This document shows, one piece after another, positions 7,365 through 15,287 of a stretch of DNA of 64,000 nucleotides. The position numbers and the translations under genes were made by a program. Numbering within the stretch: the first letter of the stretch is position 1; each line of letters begins with the position of its first letter. The notes beneath the pieces were generated by a model, which saw only the letters and a list, made by a program, of their open reading frames with translations, was not told the DNA's origin and did no database searches. Source of the stretch: Bacillota bacterium (GTDB taxonomy: Bacteria > Bacillota > Clostridia > Acetivibrionales > DSM-1351); assembly GCA_023390335.1 (NCBI GenBank), contig JAEWCZ010000066.1, positions 186,001 through 250,000 on the forward strand, in the 5' to 3' direction.

Positions 7365-8645
7365 TTGAGAATTCATGTTGTAAAGTCAGGTGAAAGCATA
7401 TATTCAATTGCACAGCAATACAGAGTTTCACCCCAAAAAATAATATCAGATAATGAACTGACCAACCCAGGACAACTAGTAGTAGGACAAACTTTGGTTA
7501 TACTTGAGGGAACTCGAAGACATGTTGTTGCCCCCGGCGAATCTGTTTATACCATAGCAAGATCCTATAGAATAAGTGTCAATGAACTATTGGCAGCAAA
7601 CCCTCAGATAACGGATCCCTCCAGAATACAGCCGGGAATGGTTATTACCATACCTCCCGTAACTTATGACTTTGGGCCAATGGAAGTAAACGGCTATGCC
7701 TTCCCCAATATTGATATGGAAGTCTTGAGGAAGACGCTTCCAAATCTTACTTACCTCAGTATTTTTAGTTATCAGGTCAGTCCTGACGGTAATCTGCAAT
7801 CTATACCCGACGAACCCCTTATTCAAGCTGCAAGAGCTGCAAGGGTAGCTCCGCTTATGGTTATTACAAACATAAAGGAAGGCGGAGGCTTTGACAGTGA
7901 TATTGCCCATTCAATACTTACTAATGAGACAGCACAGACAAATCTTCTTAATAATGTTACCAGAATTTTAAGACAAAAAAATTATTTTGGTTTGGACATT
8001 GATTTTGAATATATATACCCATATGACAGAGAGAGCTATAATAACTTTTTGAGAAGAGTCGTAAGGACTCTACGCCCTCTTGGCTACACCATTACCACGG
8101 CACTTGCTCCTAAGATATCGGCTACACAGCAGGGAAAACTGTATGAGGCTCACGATTATCCCGTTCACGGAGCGTTGGTTGACCACGTTATACTTATGAC
8201 TTATGAATGGGGTTTCACATATAGTGCACCAATGGCGGTATCCCCTATAACTGGGGTAAAACGTGTTCTGGATTACGCTGTAACAGCTATACCTAGAAGA
8301 AAGATATTTATGGGTATGTCAAATTATGGATATGATTGGACGTTGCCATATACTCCCGGTACTGCTGCAAGAACCGTCACTAACGTAGGTGCAGTGGATC
8401 TTGCCAGAAGAGAGGGAGCTGAAATTCAGTATGACGAAATATCACAGGCACCTTTCTTCTATTACTATGCTGATGACGGCAAGCAGCATGTAGTCTGGTT
8501 TGAAGATGCCAGAAGCATATTCGCCAGACTGACTCTGGCACATGATTACAGACTCGGTGGAGTAAGCTATTGGACAATAAACCGTTACTTCCCGCAGAAT
8601 TGGTTGATATTAAGCTCTATTTTCAATATAAGAAAGATGCTTTAG
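7365..8645 (+). CDS. LysM-GH18 spore peptidoglycan hydrolase, SleL/YaaH-like
   Basis: A 426-residue protein with two N-terminal LysM domains (about residues 3-47 and 51-97, each starting HVV-GES-Y-IA) and a C-terminal GH18 domain. The GH18 catalytic strand is GLDIDFEY at 209-216, with E215 as the predicted acid. This architecture is that of SleL/YaaH, an N-acetylglucosaminidase acting on cortex peptidoglycan during germination or in coat assembly. There is no signal peptide, as is usual for proteins deposited on the spore from the mother cell. The start is a TTG at 7365 with a weak ribosome site. Confidence 0.88.
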   Translation: MRIHVVKSGESIYSIAQQYRVSPQKIISDNELTNPGQLVVGQTLVILEGTRRHVVAPGESVYTIARSYRISVNELLAANPQITDPSRIQPGMVITIPPVTYDFGPMEVNGYAFPNIDMEVLRKTLPNLTYLSIFSYQVSPDGNLQSIPDEPLIQAARAARVAPLMVITNIKEGGGFDSDIAHSILTNETAQTNLLNNVTRILRQKNYFGLDIDFEYIYPYDRESYNNFLRRVVRTLRPLGYTITTALAPKISATQQGKLYEAHDYPVHGALVDHVILMTYEWGFTYSAPMAVSPITGVKRVLDYAVTAIPRRKIFMGMSNYGYDWTLPYTPGTAARTVTNVGAVDLARREGAEIQYDEISQAPFFYYYADDGKQHVVWFEDARSIFARLTLAHDYRLGGVSYWTINRYFPQNWLILSSIFNIRKML

Positions 8646-8691
8646 TTTTTTACACAAACTTATTTTTGCCACTCCAAGGTACGGCTAAAAG

Positions 8692-8757
8692 ACAGCGACC
8701 TTAGTCACATAATAAGCATAATGATGCTGATTGTGTGCTACGGCCGCTGTTTTTTTA
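8692..8757 (+). terminator. Long-stem intrinsic terminator after the LysM-GH18 gene
   Basis: ACAGCGACCTTAGTCACA pairs with TGTGTGCTACGGCCGCTGT through a large loop, followed by seven T residues. Confidence 0.8.
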
Positions 8758-8840
8758 TAGAATATTTTCGGTATATGTCAACAGGCTGAGGCGTTCTATA
8801 TTATGTAAATATTTGGTGTGTTTATCATTTAACAATTTGA

Positions 8841-8869
8841 TTGATTATTTTAGATACCTTTGATAAAAT
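8841..8869 (+). promoter_or_regulatory. Sigma-A-type promoter of the FLEET operon
   Basis: TTGATT (8841-8846), a 17-base spacer and TAAAAT (8864-8869). Transcription would begin inside the tandem repeats that follow. Confidence 0.55.
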
Positions 8870-8870
8870 G

Positions 8871-8910
8871 ATGTAGAAATGTGTAGAATTGTGTAGAAAA
8901 ATGTAGTAAT
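8871..8910 (+). repeat. Four tandem 10-bp repeats in the FLEET leader
   Basis: ATGTAGAAAT, GTGTAGAATT, GTGTAGAAAA and ATGTAGTAAT follow each other without gaps, giving an exact 10-bp period (one helical turn) around TGTAGAA. They lie between the -10 box and the ribosome site of the ndh2 gene. This is too short for CRISPR; an operator array on one DNA face or a leader RNA element is possible. Confidence 0.8.
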
Positions 8911-8938
8911 ATTTGGTATATATGAAGAGGGGGAGCCA

Positions 8939-10948
8939 ATGAAAAGCAAAATACTAATTGTTGGTGCAGGCTATGCGGGAATACTTACTGCTAAGAAACT
9001 GGCTAAGAAATTTAAAAAAAATGATGATGTGAACATTACCATTATCGATAAAAATCCGTTTCATACAATGCTTACAGAATTGCATGAGGTAGCCGCAAAC
9101 CGTGTTGATGAAGATAGTATTAAAATCAGTTTGAGCAAGGTGTTTGCTGGCAGGAAGGTTAATGTTGTACTTGATACCGTAGAATCCATTGACTTTGAAA
9201 ATAATAAGGTTACAGGAAACTGCGGCACATATGAGTATGAATATCTTGTACTGGCGGCAGGTTCAAAACCAACATATTTTGGTGTACCGGGTGCAGAGGA
9301 ATTTTCCCATAAGCTTTGGTCATTCGACGATGCTGTAAATTTAAGAGAACATATCCATAACTGTTTCAGGAAGGCTGCAACAGAAACAAACCTTGAAAAG
9401 AAAAAGAGACTTTTGACTTTCCACGTTGTTGGAGCAGGTTTTACTGGAGTCGAAATGGTAGGGGAATTGGCAGAATACGTTCCTATTCTCTGTGAAAAGT
9501 ATGAAATAGACAAAAAAGATGTAAGTGTATACAACGTTGACGTATTAACACGTACTGTTCCTAATTTGCCGGAAAAGCTATCAAACAAGGTAGAAAACCG
9601 TTTGAAGAAAATGGGCGTTACCATGATGCTTAATAACGGTGTTGTAGGTGTAGGAGCTGACTTTATAGAAACCAAAAACGGAGACAAGGTTACAAGACAT
9701 ACTGCCGGAACAGTTATTTGGGCGGCTGGTATTGAAAGCTCAGATATTACCAACGAAGTTGCAAAAAATCTTCAATCTGCTGCAAGAGGTCGTATAAAGC
9801 TTGATTCATACCTGCGCTCACTTGATAACGACCACGTATATGTAGTCGGGGATAACATGCTCTTTACAGCTGAAGGAGAGGAAAGACCTGTTCCTCAGAT
9901 GGTAGAGAACTGTGAACAAAGTGCTGCGGTTGCAGCAAAGAACATCTATAGCGCTATTACTGGCAAGGGCGAAATGACAGTTTACAAGCCTTCCTTCCAT
10001 GGAATGATGGTTTGTGTAGGCGGAAGATATGGTGTTGCAAGAGTTGGATTGCCGAAGTTTATGTTTAATCTGCCTTCTTTTCTTGCAATGTTTGCAAAGC
10101 ATTTTATAAATATTATTTATTTTATACAAGTACTTGGCTGGAACAAGATATTTAGCTATATAAAACATGAATTCTTTACTATAAGAAATTGCAGAAGCTT
10201 TGTAGGCGGACATTTCTCTAACAGAACACCAAGCTTTTTGCTTGTGGCTCTCAGAATATGGCTCGGAGCAGTTTGGCTTTTTGAAGGTATTATGAAGATT
10301 GTTGAGGGCTGGTTTAACAAGCCGCATCTGGCAGGATTCTTCGGAGGAGCTAACGGCTGGTATGACAGTATTCTAAAGGGTGTGACAGAAGGGACAAGCG
10401 GTGCAACCGGTGAAGCCGGAAAGGCCGTTGCAGAAGCAGTTTCCTCGGCGACAGCCGCAGGAGGCGGAGAAGCAGTTGCGGGAGGAATCGGTAAGATAGG
10501 AACAACAATAATCAACTTTGATTTTTTAAACCTGTTCCGTGTTATATTTGTTAGCGGCAAACAGCTTGCAGAGTCTGCACTAAGTGATTTTGCATTCAGA
10601 CTTGATATACCTCTAATGAATACTTTTGTTAATAAAGTTATACTTGCAAATGATTCTATTCAGATGTTTATGCAGATTTCAATCGTAATAGCTGAAATCT
10701 TAATAGGTCTTGCATTGATAGGAGGCTTGTTTACAACACCTGCTTCTGCCGTATCTTTAATATTACAGTTCATGTTCGTATGTACTACAGGCTTGTATCT
10801 GGGAACCTTCTGGATGATATTTGCGGGAATTGCCGTATTGATTGGCGCCGGAAGAACCTTCGGACTAGATTATTATGCTATGCCTTTCCTGAAAAAACAG
10901 TGGAAAAAGCTGCCTGTAGTTAAAAAGTGGTATATATATCACGATTAA
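8939..10948 (+). CDS. ndh2: Ndh2-type NADH:quinone oxidoreductase with membrane C-terminus (FLEET)
   Basis: A 669-residue type II NADH dehydrogenase with an added membrane part. Residues 1-400 are the flavoprotein: FAD motif GAGYAG at 8-13, NAD motif GAGFTG at 165-170 and the second FAD contact VYVVGD at about 300-305. From about 430 several membrane helices of DoxX-like character follow (434-452, 575-600, 604-630). Between them lies a Gly/Ala-rich, probably flexible loop at about 480-520. Such fused Ndh2 proteins feed NADH electrons to a dedicated demethylmenaquinone pool in flavin-based extracellular electron transfer. It is the first gene of the locus. The ATG follows AGAGGGGGAGCCA. Confidence 0.85.
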   Translation: MKSKILIVGAGYAGILTAKKLAKKFKKNDDVNITIIDKNPFHTMLTELHEVAANRVDEDSIKISLSKVFAGRKVNVVLDTVESIDFENNKVTGNCGTYEYEYLVLAAGSKPTYFGVPGAEEFSHKLWSFDDAVNLREHIHNCFRKAATETNLEKKKRLLTFHVVGAGFTGVEMVGELAEYVPILCEKYEIDKKDVSVYNVDVLTRTVPNLPEKLSNKVENRLKKMGVTMMLNNGVVGVGADFIETKNGDKVTRHTAGTVIWAAGIESSDITNEVAKNLQSAARGRIKLDSYLRSLDNDHVYVVGDNMLFTAEGEERPVPQMVENCEQSAAVAAKNIYSAITGKGEMTVYKPSFHGMMVCVGGRYGVARVGLPKFMFNLPSFLAMFAKHFINIIYFIQVLGWNKIFSYIKHEFFTIRNCRSFVGGHFSNRTPSFLLVALRIWLGAVWLFEGIMKIVEGWFNKPHLAGFFGGANGWYDSILKGVTEGTSGATGEAGKAVAEAVSSATAAGGGEAVAGGIGKIGTTIINFDFLNLFRVIFVSGKQLAESALSDFAFRLDIPLMNTFVNKVILANDSIQMFMQISIVIAEILIGLALIGGLFTTPASAVSLILQFMFVCTTGLYLGTFWMIFAGIAVLIGAGRTFGLDYYAMPFLKKQWKKLPVVKKWYIYHD

Positions 10949-10992
10949 TGTTAAGTATGATTAAAAGCATTATCTGCTAAGAAGGGGGTGAT

Positions 10993-11898
10993 ATGGTGAT
11001 TGGAAGATTTCTAAATTATGTTGAGATAAAGACTAAGATAACCAGCACATTTGCATTTCTTATTACAATGGCCTATTTATTCTATATAGGAAATCCTGTT
11101 AACTGGAAGCTTACGTTGATATTCTTTGCATCAATGTTCATATTTGATATGACCACTACTGCAATTAACAACTATATCGATACAAAGACCAATCACCAGT
11201 CACTTGACTTTGAAAGGAAAACTGCTCTGGCTATAATATTTGTTTTGCTGGGCATAAGCATTGCACTGGGTTTATACCTGGCATATCTCAGTGACTTGGT
11301 AGTACTGCTTATAGGCGCTGTATGTTTCATGTGCGGTATTCTATATACTTTCGGGCCAATACCCATATCAAGACAGCCTTTGGGAGAGATTTTTTCAGGA
11401 TTATTCTACGGATTACTGATTCCGTTTATTCTTCTGTATATAAATCTTCCAGTGGGAACCCTTTTGAACCTTAGCGTTAATTTTACAGCCATAAATCTGA
11501 ATTTAAATATAATGCCGTTAATTACGGTAATCCTGCTTTCAGTGCCGCCTGTATGTACTACAGCAAATATAATGCTGTCAAATAATATATGTGACCTTGA
11601 AAGGGATATTGCAGTAAAGCGATTTACACTGCCCTACTATTTGGGCAAAAGAAAAGGTGTTTACTTGTTTGCAGGCTTATATTATCTGGTGTATCTGGAT
11701 ATTATACTCATGGTTGTACTGGGCAAGTTGCCTGTTGTATGTCTGCTTTCATTAATAACATTATATCCCGTACAGAAAAACATCAATCTGTTTTTCAAGG
11801 AACAGGATAAAGCAAAGACATTTATTGTTTCAATAAAAAATTATGTACTTATAATGGGTTCTATATCATTGCTGATATTCATAGGAGGATTTTTCTAA
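10993..11898 (+). CDS. dmkA: UbiA-family prenyltransferase, DmkA-like
   Basis: A 301-residue membrane protein with about eight helices. The two UbiA polar motifs are seen: NNYIDTKTN (about residue 57-65, with N where a second Asp is usual) and NNICDLERDIAVKRFTLPYYLGKR (about 195-218). It would attach a polyprenyl chain to 1,4-dihydroxy-2-naphthoate to make demethylmenaquinone. In FLEET loci this enzyme (DmkA) makes a quinone pool separate from respiration. No methyltransferase or DmkB gene is adjacent. It starts at ATG 10993 after GAAGGGGGTGAT, 44 bases behind ndh2. Confidence 0.82.
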   Translation: MVIGRFLNYVEIKTKITSTFAFLITMAYLFYIGNPVNWKLTLIFFASMFIFDMTTTAINNYIDTKTNHQSLDFERKTALAIIFVLLGISIALGLYLAYLSDLVVLLIGAVCFMCGILYTFGPIPISRQPLGEIFSGLFYGLLIPFILLYINLPVGTLLNLSVNFTAINLNLNIMPLITVILLSVPPVCTTANIMLSNNICDLERDIAVKRFTLPYYLGKRKGVYLFAGLYYLVYLDIILMVVLGKLPVVCLLSLITLYPVQKNINLFFKEQDKAKTFIVSIKNYVLIMGSISLLIFIGGFF

Positions 11899-11917
11899 CG
11901 GTATATAAGGAGTTAAT

Positions 11918-12313
11918 ATGAAATTTGCTAAAAAGTCCGACATCTTAATTGTATTAATAATTCTAATAACCGGCGGAGTTTTATGGGCCGTGTACAACAG
12001 CTCTGTTTCAAATAAGCCGGCAAAGGCTGAAATCTATTACAAATCAGAACTGATTAAAACCGTTGATTTATCAAAGGGTGAGGATAAAACCTTTAGCATA
12101 CCCCAAAGCGACCATATAGAATTTCATTTGACATCGGATGGTAAGATATGCTTTGAAGATTCGGATTGTCCGGACAAGGTCTGCATTAAAGCAGGTCGGC
12201 TTAGTAAGGTTGGACAGACTGCTGCTTGCCTTCCCAATGAGGTTTTTCTGAAAATTGTACCTAAAAACGATAACCGCAGTGACGATGATATAGACATGAT
12301 AATTGGTAAATAG
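11918..12313 (+). CDS. eetA: NusG domain II-type membrane-anchored protein EetA
   Basis: A 131-residue protein: an N-terminal membrane anchor (about residues 9-26) and an extracytoplasmic NusG_II-type beta domain. The domain holds the family's cysteine-rich segment CFEDSDCPDKVCIKAG followed by GQTAACLPNEVFLKI. EetA homologues sit in flavin-based electron transfer loci and are thought to help carry electrons from quinol to extracytoplasmic flavoproteins. It begins 19 bases after dmkA, with AAGGAGTTAAT before the ATG, and is followed by eetB 17 bases later. Confidence 0.85.
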   Translation: MKFAKKSDILIVLIILITGGVLWAVYNSSVSNKPAKAEIYYKSELIKTVDLSKGEDKTFSIPQSDHIEFHLTSDGKICFEDSDCPDKVCIKAGRLSKVGQTAACLPNEVFLKIVPKNDNRSDDDIDMIIGK

Positions 12314-12330
12314 AAAGGTCAATATTAGTC

Positions 12331-12852
12331 ATGAATAATTCAAGGAACAGTATGACAAAAACTAAACAACTGGTTCTTACTGCATTGCTTTTTGCTGTTG
12401 CCTTGGTACTTTCTGTAGTTGAGAATTCTTTTCCACCCATATCGGCAGGAATCCCGGGTATAAAGTTGGGATTGTCAAACATTGCTGTAATGTTTGCCCT
12501 ATTCTTCTTATATAAGAGACAGGCATTTACAATTGCTGTTTTAAAGGCACTGTTTGTATTGTCCACAAGAGGCCCGATAGCAGGCTTGCTAAGCTTTGGT
12601 GGAGGAGTTTTATCAATAGCTGTTATGGCACTGTTAATATACATTTTTAAGGATAGAGTTTCATATCTGATTCTAAGTATCTTTGGGTCAGTATCCCACA
12701 ATGTGGGTCAGTTTATAATAATATCAATTCTTTATACAAACATGTATCTCTGGGTATACCTGCCTGTGCTGTTAGCAGCGGGAGTAATCGCAGGGATAGC
12801 AACATCTACTTTACTCAGGTTTATTTTACCGGCCCTTAAAAAGCTGGTTTAA
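12331..12852 (+). CDS. eetB: Gx transporter-family membrane protein EetB
   Basis: A 173-residue membrane protein with five or six helices, of the family often annotated as heptaprenyl diphosphate synthase component I or Gx transporter. The motif SFPPISAGIPGIKLGLSNIAVMF is visible at about 30-52. In FLEET loci EetB pairs with EetA in the membrane electron-transfer step. The first ATG at 12331 is given; an ATG at 12352 (MTKTKQLVL) with AAGGA five bases upstream is a better-spaced alternative and would shorten the protein by seven residues. Confidence 0.82.
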   Translation: MNNSRNSMTKTKQLVLTALLFAVALVLSVVENSFPPISAGIPGIKLGLSNIAVMFALFFLYKRQAFTIAVLKALFVLSTRGPIAGLLSFGGGVLSIAVMALLIYIFKDRVSYLILSIFGSVSHNVGQFIIISILYTNMYLWVYLPVLLAAGVIAGIATSTLLRFILPALKKLV

Positions 12853-12887
12853 ATAAAAACATATACATTATAATAGGAGGACTACTT

Positions 12888-13970
12888 ATGAAAAAAATTA
12901 TTTCGCTAGTAATGAGCTCTGTTCTGGCTGTTTCACTTTTGGCCGGCTGTGGTTCATCATCCGAAACAAGTAATTCAACAAGCGCCGCTACATCTACTTC
13001 TGCCGCAAGCAGTTCAACTGCAGCTGTAAGCAGTGACGCAAACGGAGATGCAGTTAAAACAGGACTTGCTGTTATTTCATCAATAGCAAAATCCAAAGAT
13101 GCTGGAAAAGAAGACGGTCTTGGACAGGTTGACTCAACTGTTGTTGCCGTTACTGTGGATAAAGACGGTAAAATCGTTAAGTGTGCAATTGATGCAGCGC
13201 AAACAAAAATCAATTTTTCAGCAGCAGGTAAAATTACTACTGATTTGAAAAAAGAATTCAAGTCAAAGCAGGAATTGAAAACTGAATACGGTATGAACAA
13301 AGCTTCAAAAATAGGTAAAGAGTGGAATGAACAAGCTGATGCTTTCGCAAAATATGTTGTAGGAAAAACAGTTGCCGAAGTAAAGGGAATAGCTGTAAAT
13401 GCAGAAGGAGTTCCATCCGATAAAGAACTTTCAGCAACAGTTTCAATACATATTGCAGACTTAACTGCTGCAATTGAAAAAGCTGTTAATAATGCTAAAG
13501 ATCTCGGTGCAAAAGCTGGAGACAAGCTTGGCCTTGGCGTTGCAACAAACATCAGTAAGTCAGCAGATGTAGGCGAAAAAGATGGAGTAGCACAGGCTTA
13601 CTCAAACTACACAGCTACAACATTCGGTGCAGACGGTAAAGTAACAAGCTGTATCATTGATGCTTCACAGTCAAACGTAAACTTCTCAAAGGTTGGAAAA
13701 ATCACTTCAGATTTGAAGGCTCCTTTAAAGAGTAAAATTGAACTTGGAGCAGATTATGGTCTTGCTAAAGCTTCAAAGATCAAAAAAGAATGGTTTGAAC
13801 AGACTGACGCTCTTGCAAAATACGTTGTAGGAAAAACAGTTGATGAAATCAAAGGAATTGCTGTAAATGCAGAAGGAGTACCTTCACAGGCTGAGTTAAC
13901 AAGCTCTGTAACAATCCACATTGGTGACTACCAGGCTGTTATAGCAAAGGCAGCAGCAACTGCTAAATAA
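12888..13970 (+). CDS. pplA: PplA-like lipoprotein with two repeated flavin-carrier domains
   Basis: A 360-residue secreted lipoprotein. The signal peptide ends in the lipobox LLAGC with C21 as the lipidated residue, then a Ser/Thr/Ala-rich linker to about residue 50. Two homologous domains follow (about 58-200 and 212-355). They share VTVDKDGKIV-like strands, IGKEWNEQADAFAKYVVGKT / IKKEWFEQTDALAKYVVGKT and VSIHI / VTIHI ends. Each has a cysteine (99, 255) followed by D-A-A-Q-T (102-106) or D-A-S-Q-S (258-262), candidate FMN-acceptor sites. The next gene encodes the FMN transferase that would load them. It would move electrons from the membrane to outside acceptors. Confidence 0.82.
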   Translation: MKKIISLVMSSVLAVSLLAGCGSSSETSNSTSAATSTSAASSSTAAVSSDANGDAVKTGLAVISSIAKSKDAGKEDGLGQVDSTVVAVTVDKDGKIVKCAIDAAQTKINFSAAGKITTDLKKEFKSKQELKTEYGMNKASKIGKEWNEQADAFAKYVVGKTVAEVKGIAVNAEGVPSDKELSATVSIHIADLTAAIEKAVNNAKDLGAKAGDKLGLGVATNISKSADVGEKDGVAQAYSNYTATTFGADGKVTSCIIDASQSNVNFSKVGKITSDLKAPLKSKIELGADYGLAKASKIKKEWFEQTDALAKYVVGKTVDEIKGIAVNAEGVPSQAELTSSVTIHIGDYQAVIAKAAATAK

Positions 13971-14023
13971 TTATTGAATTAAAACGATTCATCCACAAAT
14001 AATATAAATGTAAAACAAATTAG

Positions 14024-14074
14024 TGCTTAAATTGCACGCTTGGCTAAAAAAGCGTGCGTTTAAGCATAATTTTT
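14024..14074 (+). terminator. Hairpin between pplA and apbE
   Basis: GCTTAAATTGCACGCTT pairs with AAGCGTGCGTTTAAGC around an 8-base loop, followed by ATAATTTTTG. It may be a partial terminator or an mRNA 3' end stabiliser giving more pplA than apbE message. Confidence 0.65.
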
Positions 14075-14116
14075 GATTAAAAACAGTGCCGCATGGCTTA
14101 CGGAGGCTAATATAAA

Positions 14117-15178
14117 ATGAGAATATTAAAAAAATTAACAGCTTTAATGCTTATACTGGCATTTACCATACAACTGTCGGCATGCGGAGAAAAAAACAAA
14201 ACCAGATATGAGGCAGAATTTCTTGTGCTATTTAACACAGTAACAAAAATAGTTGCATATACGGAATCAAAGGAAGAATTTACAGAATACTCACAGCTCA
14301 TATATGATAGTCTCAAAGAATATCATGAGCTTTATGATATATATAATAATTATCCCGGAAAAAACAATATTAAGACTATCAATGACAACGCAGGAATAAA
14401 GCCTATTAAGGTAGATAAAAAAATAATAGACCTGCTACTTTTTTCAAAAGACTGGTATAAAAAAACCGACAGTAAAATGAATATTGCCTTCGGTGCTGTT
14501 TTGAAAATATGGCATGATTACCGTACAGAAGGTTTAGAAGATGAAGAAAGTGCCAAAATACCTCCTATGGATAAACTAAAAGAAGCATCACAACACACGG
14601 ATATAAATAAACTTAAAATAGATGAAAAAAACTCAACAGTATATCTCGAAGACCCTAAAATGAGTCTGGACGTGGGAGCTGTGGGAAAAGGATATGCAAC
14701 GGAACAGGTTAGCCAGCTCGCAGAGAAAAAAGGCTTTAAATCAGGACTTATAAGCGTAGGAGGAAATATACGTTCAATAGGAAACAAGGGTGTTGATGGT
14801 CAACTACTTTGGAATCTGGGAATACAGAATCCTGATACCGAAAGCGAGAACCCAACCTTAAAGCTTATATATGTTGCAGATAAATCAGTGGTTTCGAGCG
14901 GAGACTATGAAAGATACTATACTGTTAAAGGTAAAAGATATCACCATATAATAGACCCAATTACACTATTTCCGTCTGAATACTTTTCAGCAGTTACTAT
15001 AGTCACTCACGATTCAGGCATGGCTGATGTATTATCTACTGCCATTTTCAATATGCCTTTCGAGCAGGGAAACAAATTGATTGACTCATTGCCTGATACT
15101 GAGGCACTGTGGGTAATGAAAGACGGTAAAATAAAGTACAGCAAGGATTTTGAAAAATATCTTGGAAGCAATCATTGA
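14117..15178 (+). CDS. apbE: FAD:protein FMN transferase (ApbE/FmnB)
   Basis: A 353-residue lipoprotein (lipobox LSAC, C23) of the ApbE family, which moves FMN from FAD onto Ser/Thr of extracytoplasmic proteins. Family features: SLDVGAVGKGYATEQV-like nucleotide loop (about 190-205), GLISVGGNIRSIG, and the C-terminal HHIIDPITLFPSEYFSAVT plus SGMADVLSTAIFNM, with the Asp of the magnesium site. As FmnB in FLEET loci it flavinylates PplA, encoded just upstream. It is 146 bases behind pplA with a hairpin between. Its stop codon lies inside a dispersed repeat fragment that begins at 15175. Confidence 0.9.
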   Translation: MRILKKLTALMLILAFTIQLSACGEKNKTRYEAEFLVLFNTVTKIVAYTESKEEFTEYSQLIYDSLKEYHELYDIYNNYPGKNNIKTINDNAGIKPIKVDKKIIDLLLFSKDWYKKTDSKMNIAFGAVLKIWHDYRTEGLEDEESAKIPPMDKLKEASQHTDINKLKIDEKNSTVYLEDPKMSLDVGAVGKGYATEQVSQLAEKKGFKSGLISVGGNIRSIGNKGVDGQLLWNLGIQNPDTESENPTLKLIYVADKSVVSSGDYERYYTVKGKRYHHIIDPITLFPSEYFSAVTIVTHDSGMADVLSTAIFNMPFEQGNKLIDSLPDTEALWVMKDGKIKYSKDFEKYLGSNH

Positions 15179-15222
15179 TATAATTTTATACGGGAGTACC
15201 GGTGTTAATACAGAAAAATTTA
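15175..15222 (+). repeat. Partial copy of a dispersed palindromic element
   Basis: TTGATATAATTTTATAC and the following bases to ACAGAAAAATTT match 55831-55879 with a handful of changes and one gap. The outer end with GCAACAGC is not present here. Confidence 0.6.
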
Positions 15223-15287
15223 TATTAATTATCTGATTTGATGATATAATGTTTATCCAAGACTTAATAATAAGGAGACTAGTTCCC

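Noticed and set aside
8871..8910. CRISPR array
   Set aside because: The repeats are only 10 bp, without spacers, and no cas gene is present.
9061..9753. 230-codon open frame on the minus strand inside the ndh2 gene
   Set aside because: It is antisense to a gene with complete FAD and NAD motifs, has no ribosome site and reads as a low-complexity Ser/Thr/Phe shadow.
12836..13552. 238-codon minus-strand open frame inside pplA
   Set aside because: Ala/Ser-rich mirror of the repetitive pplA coding sequence; no ribosome site and no domain.
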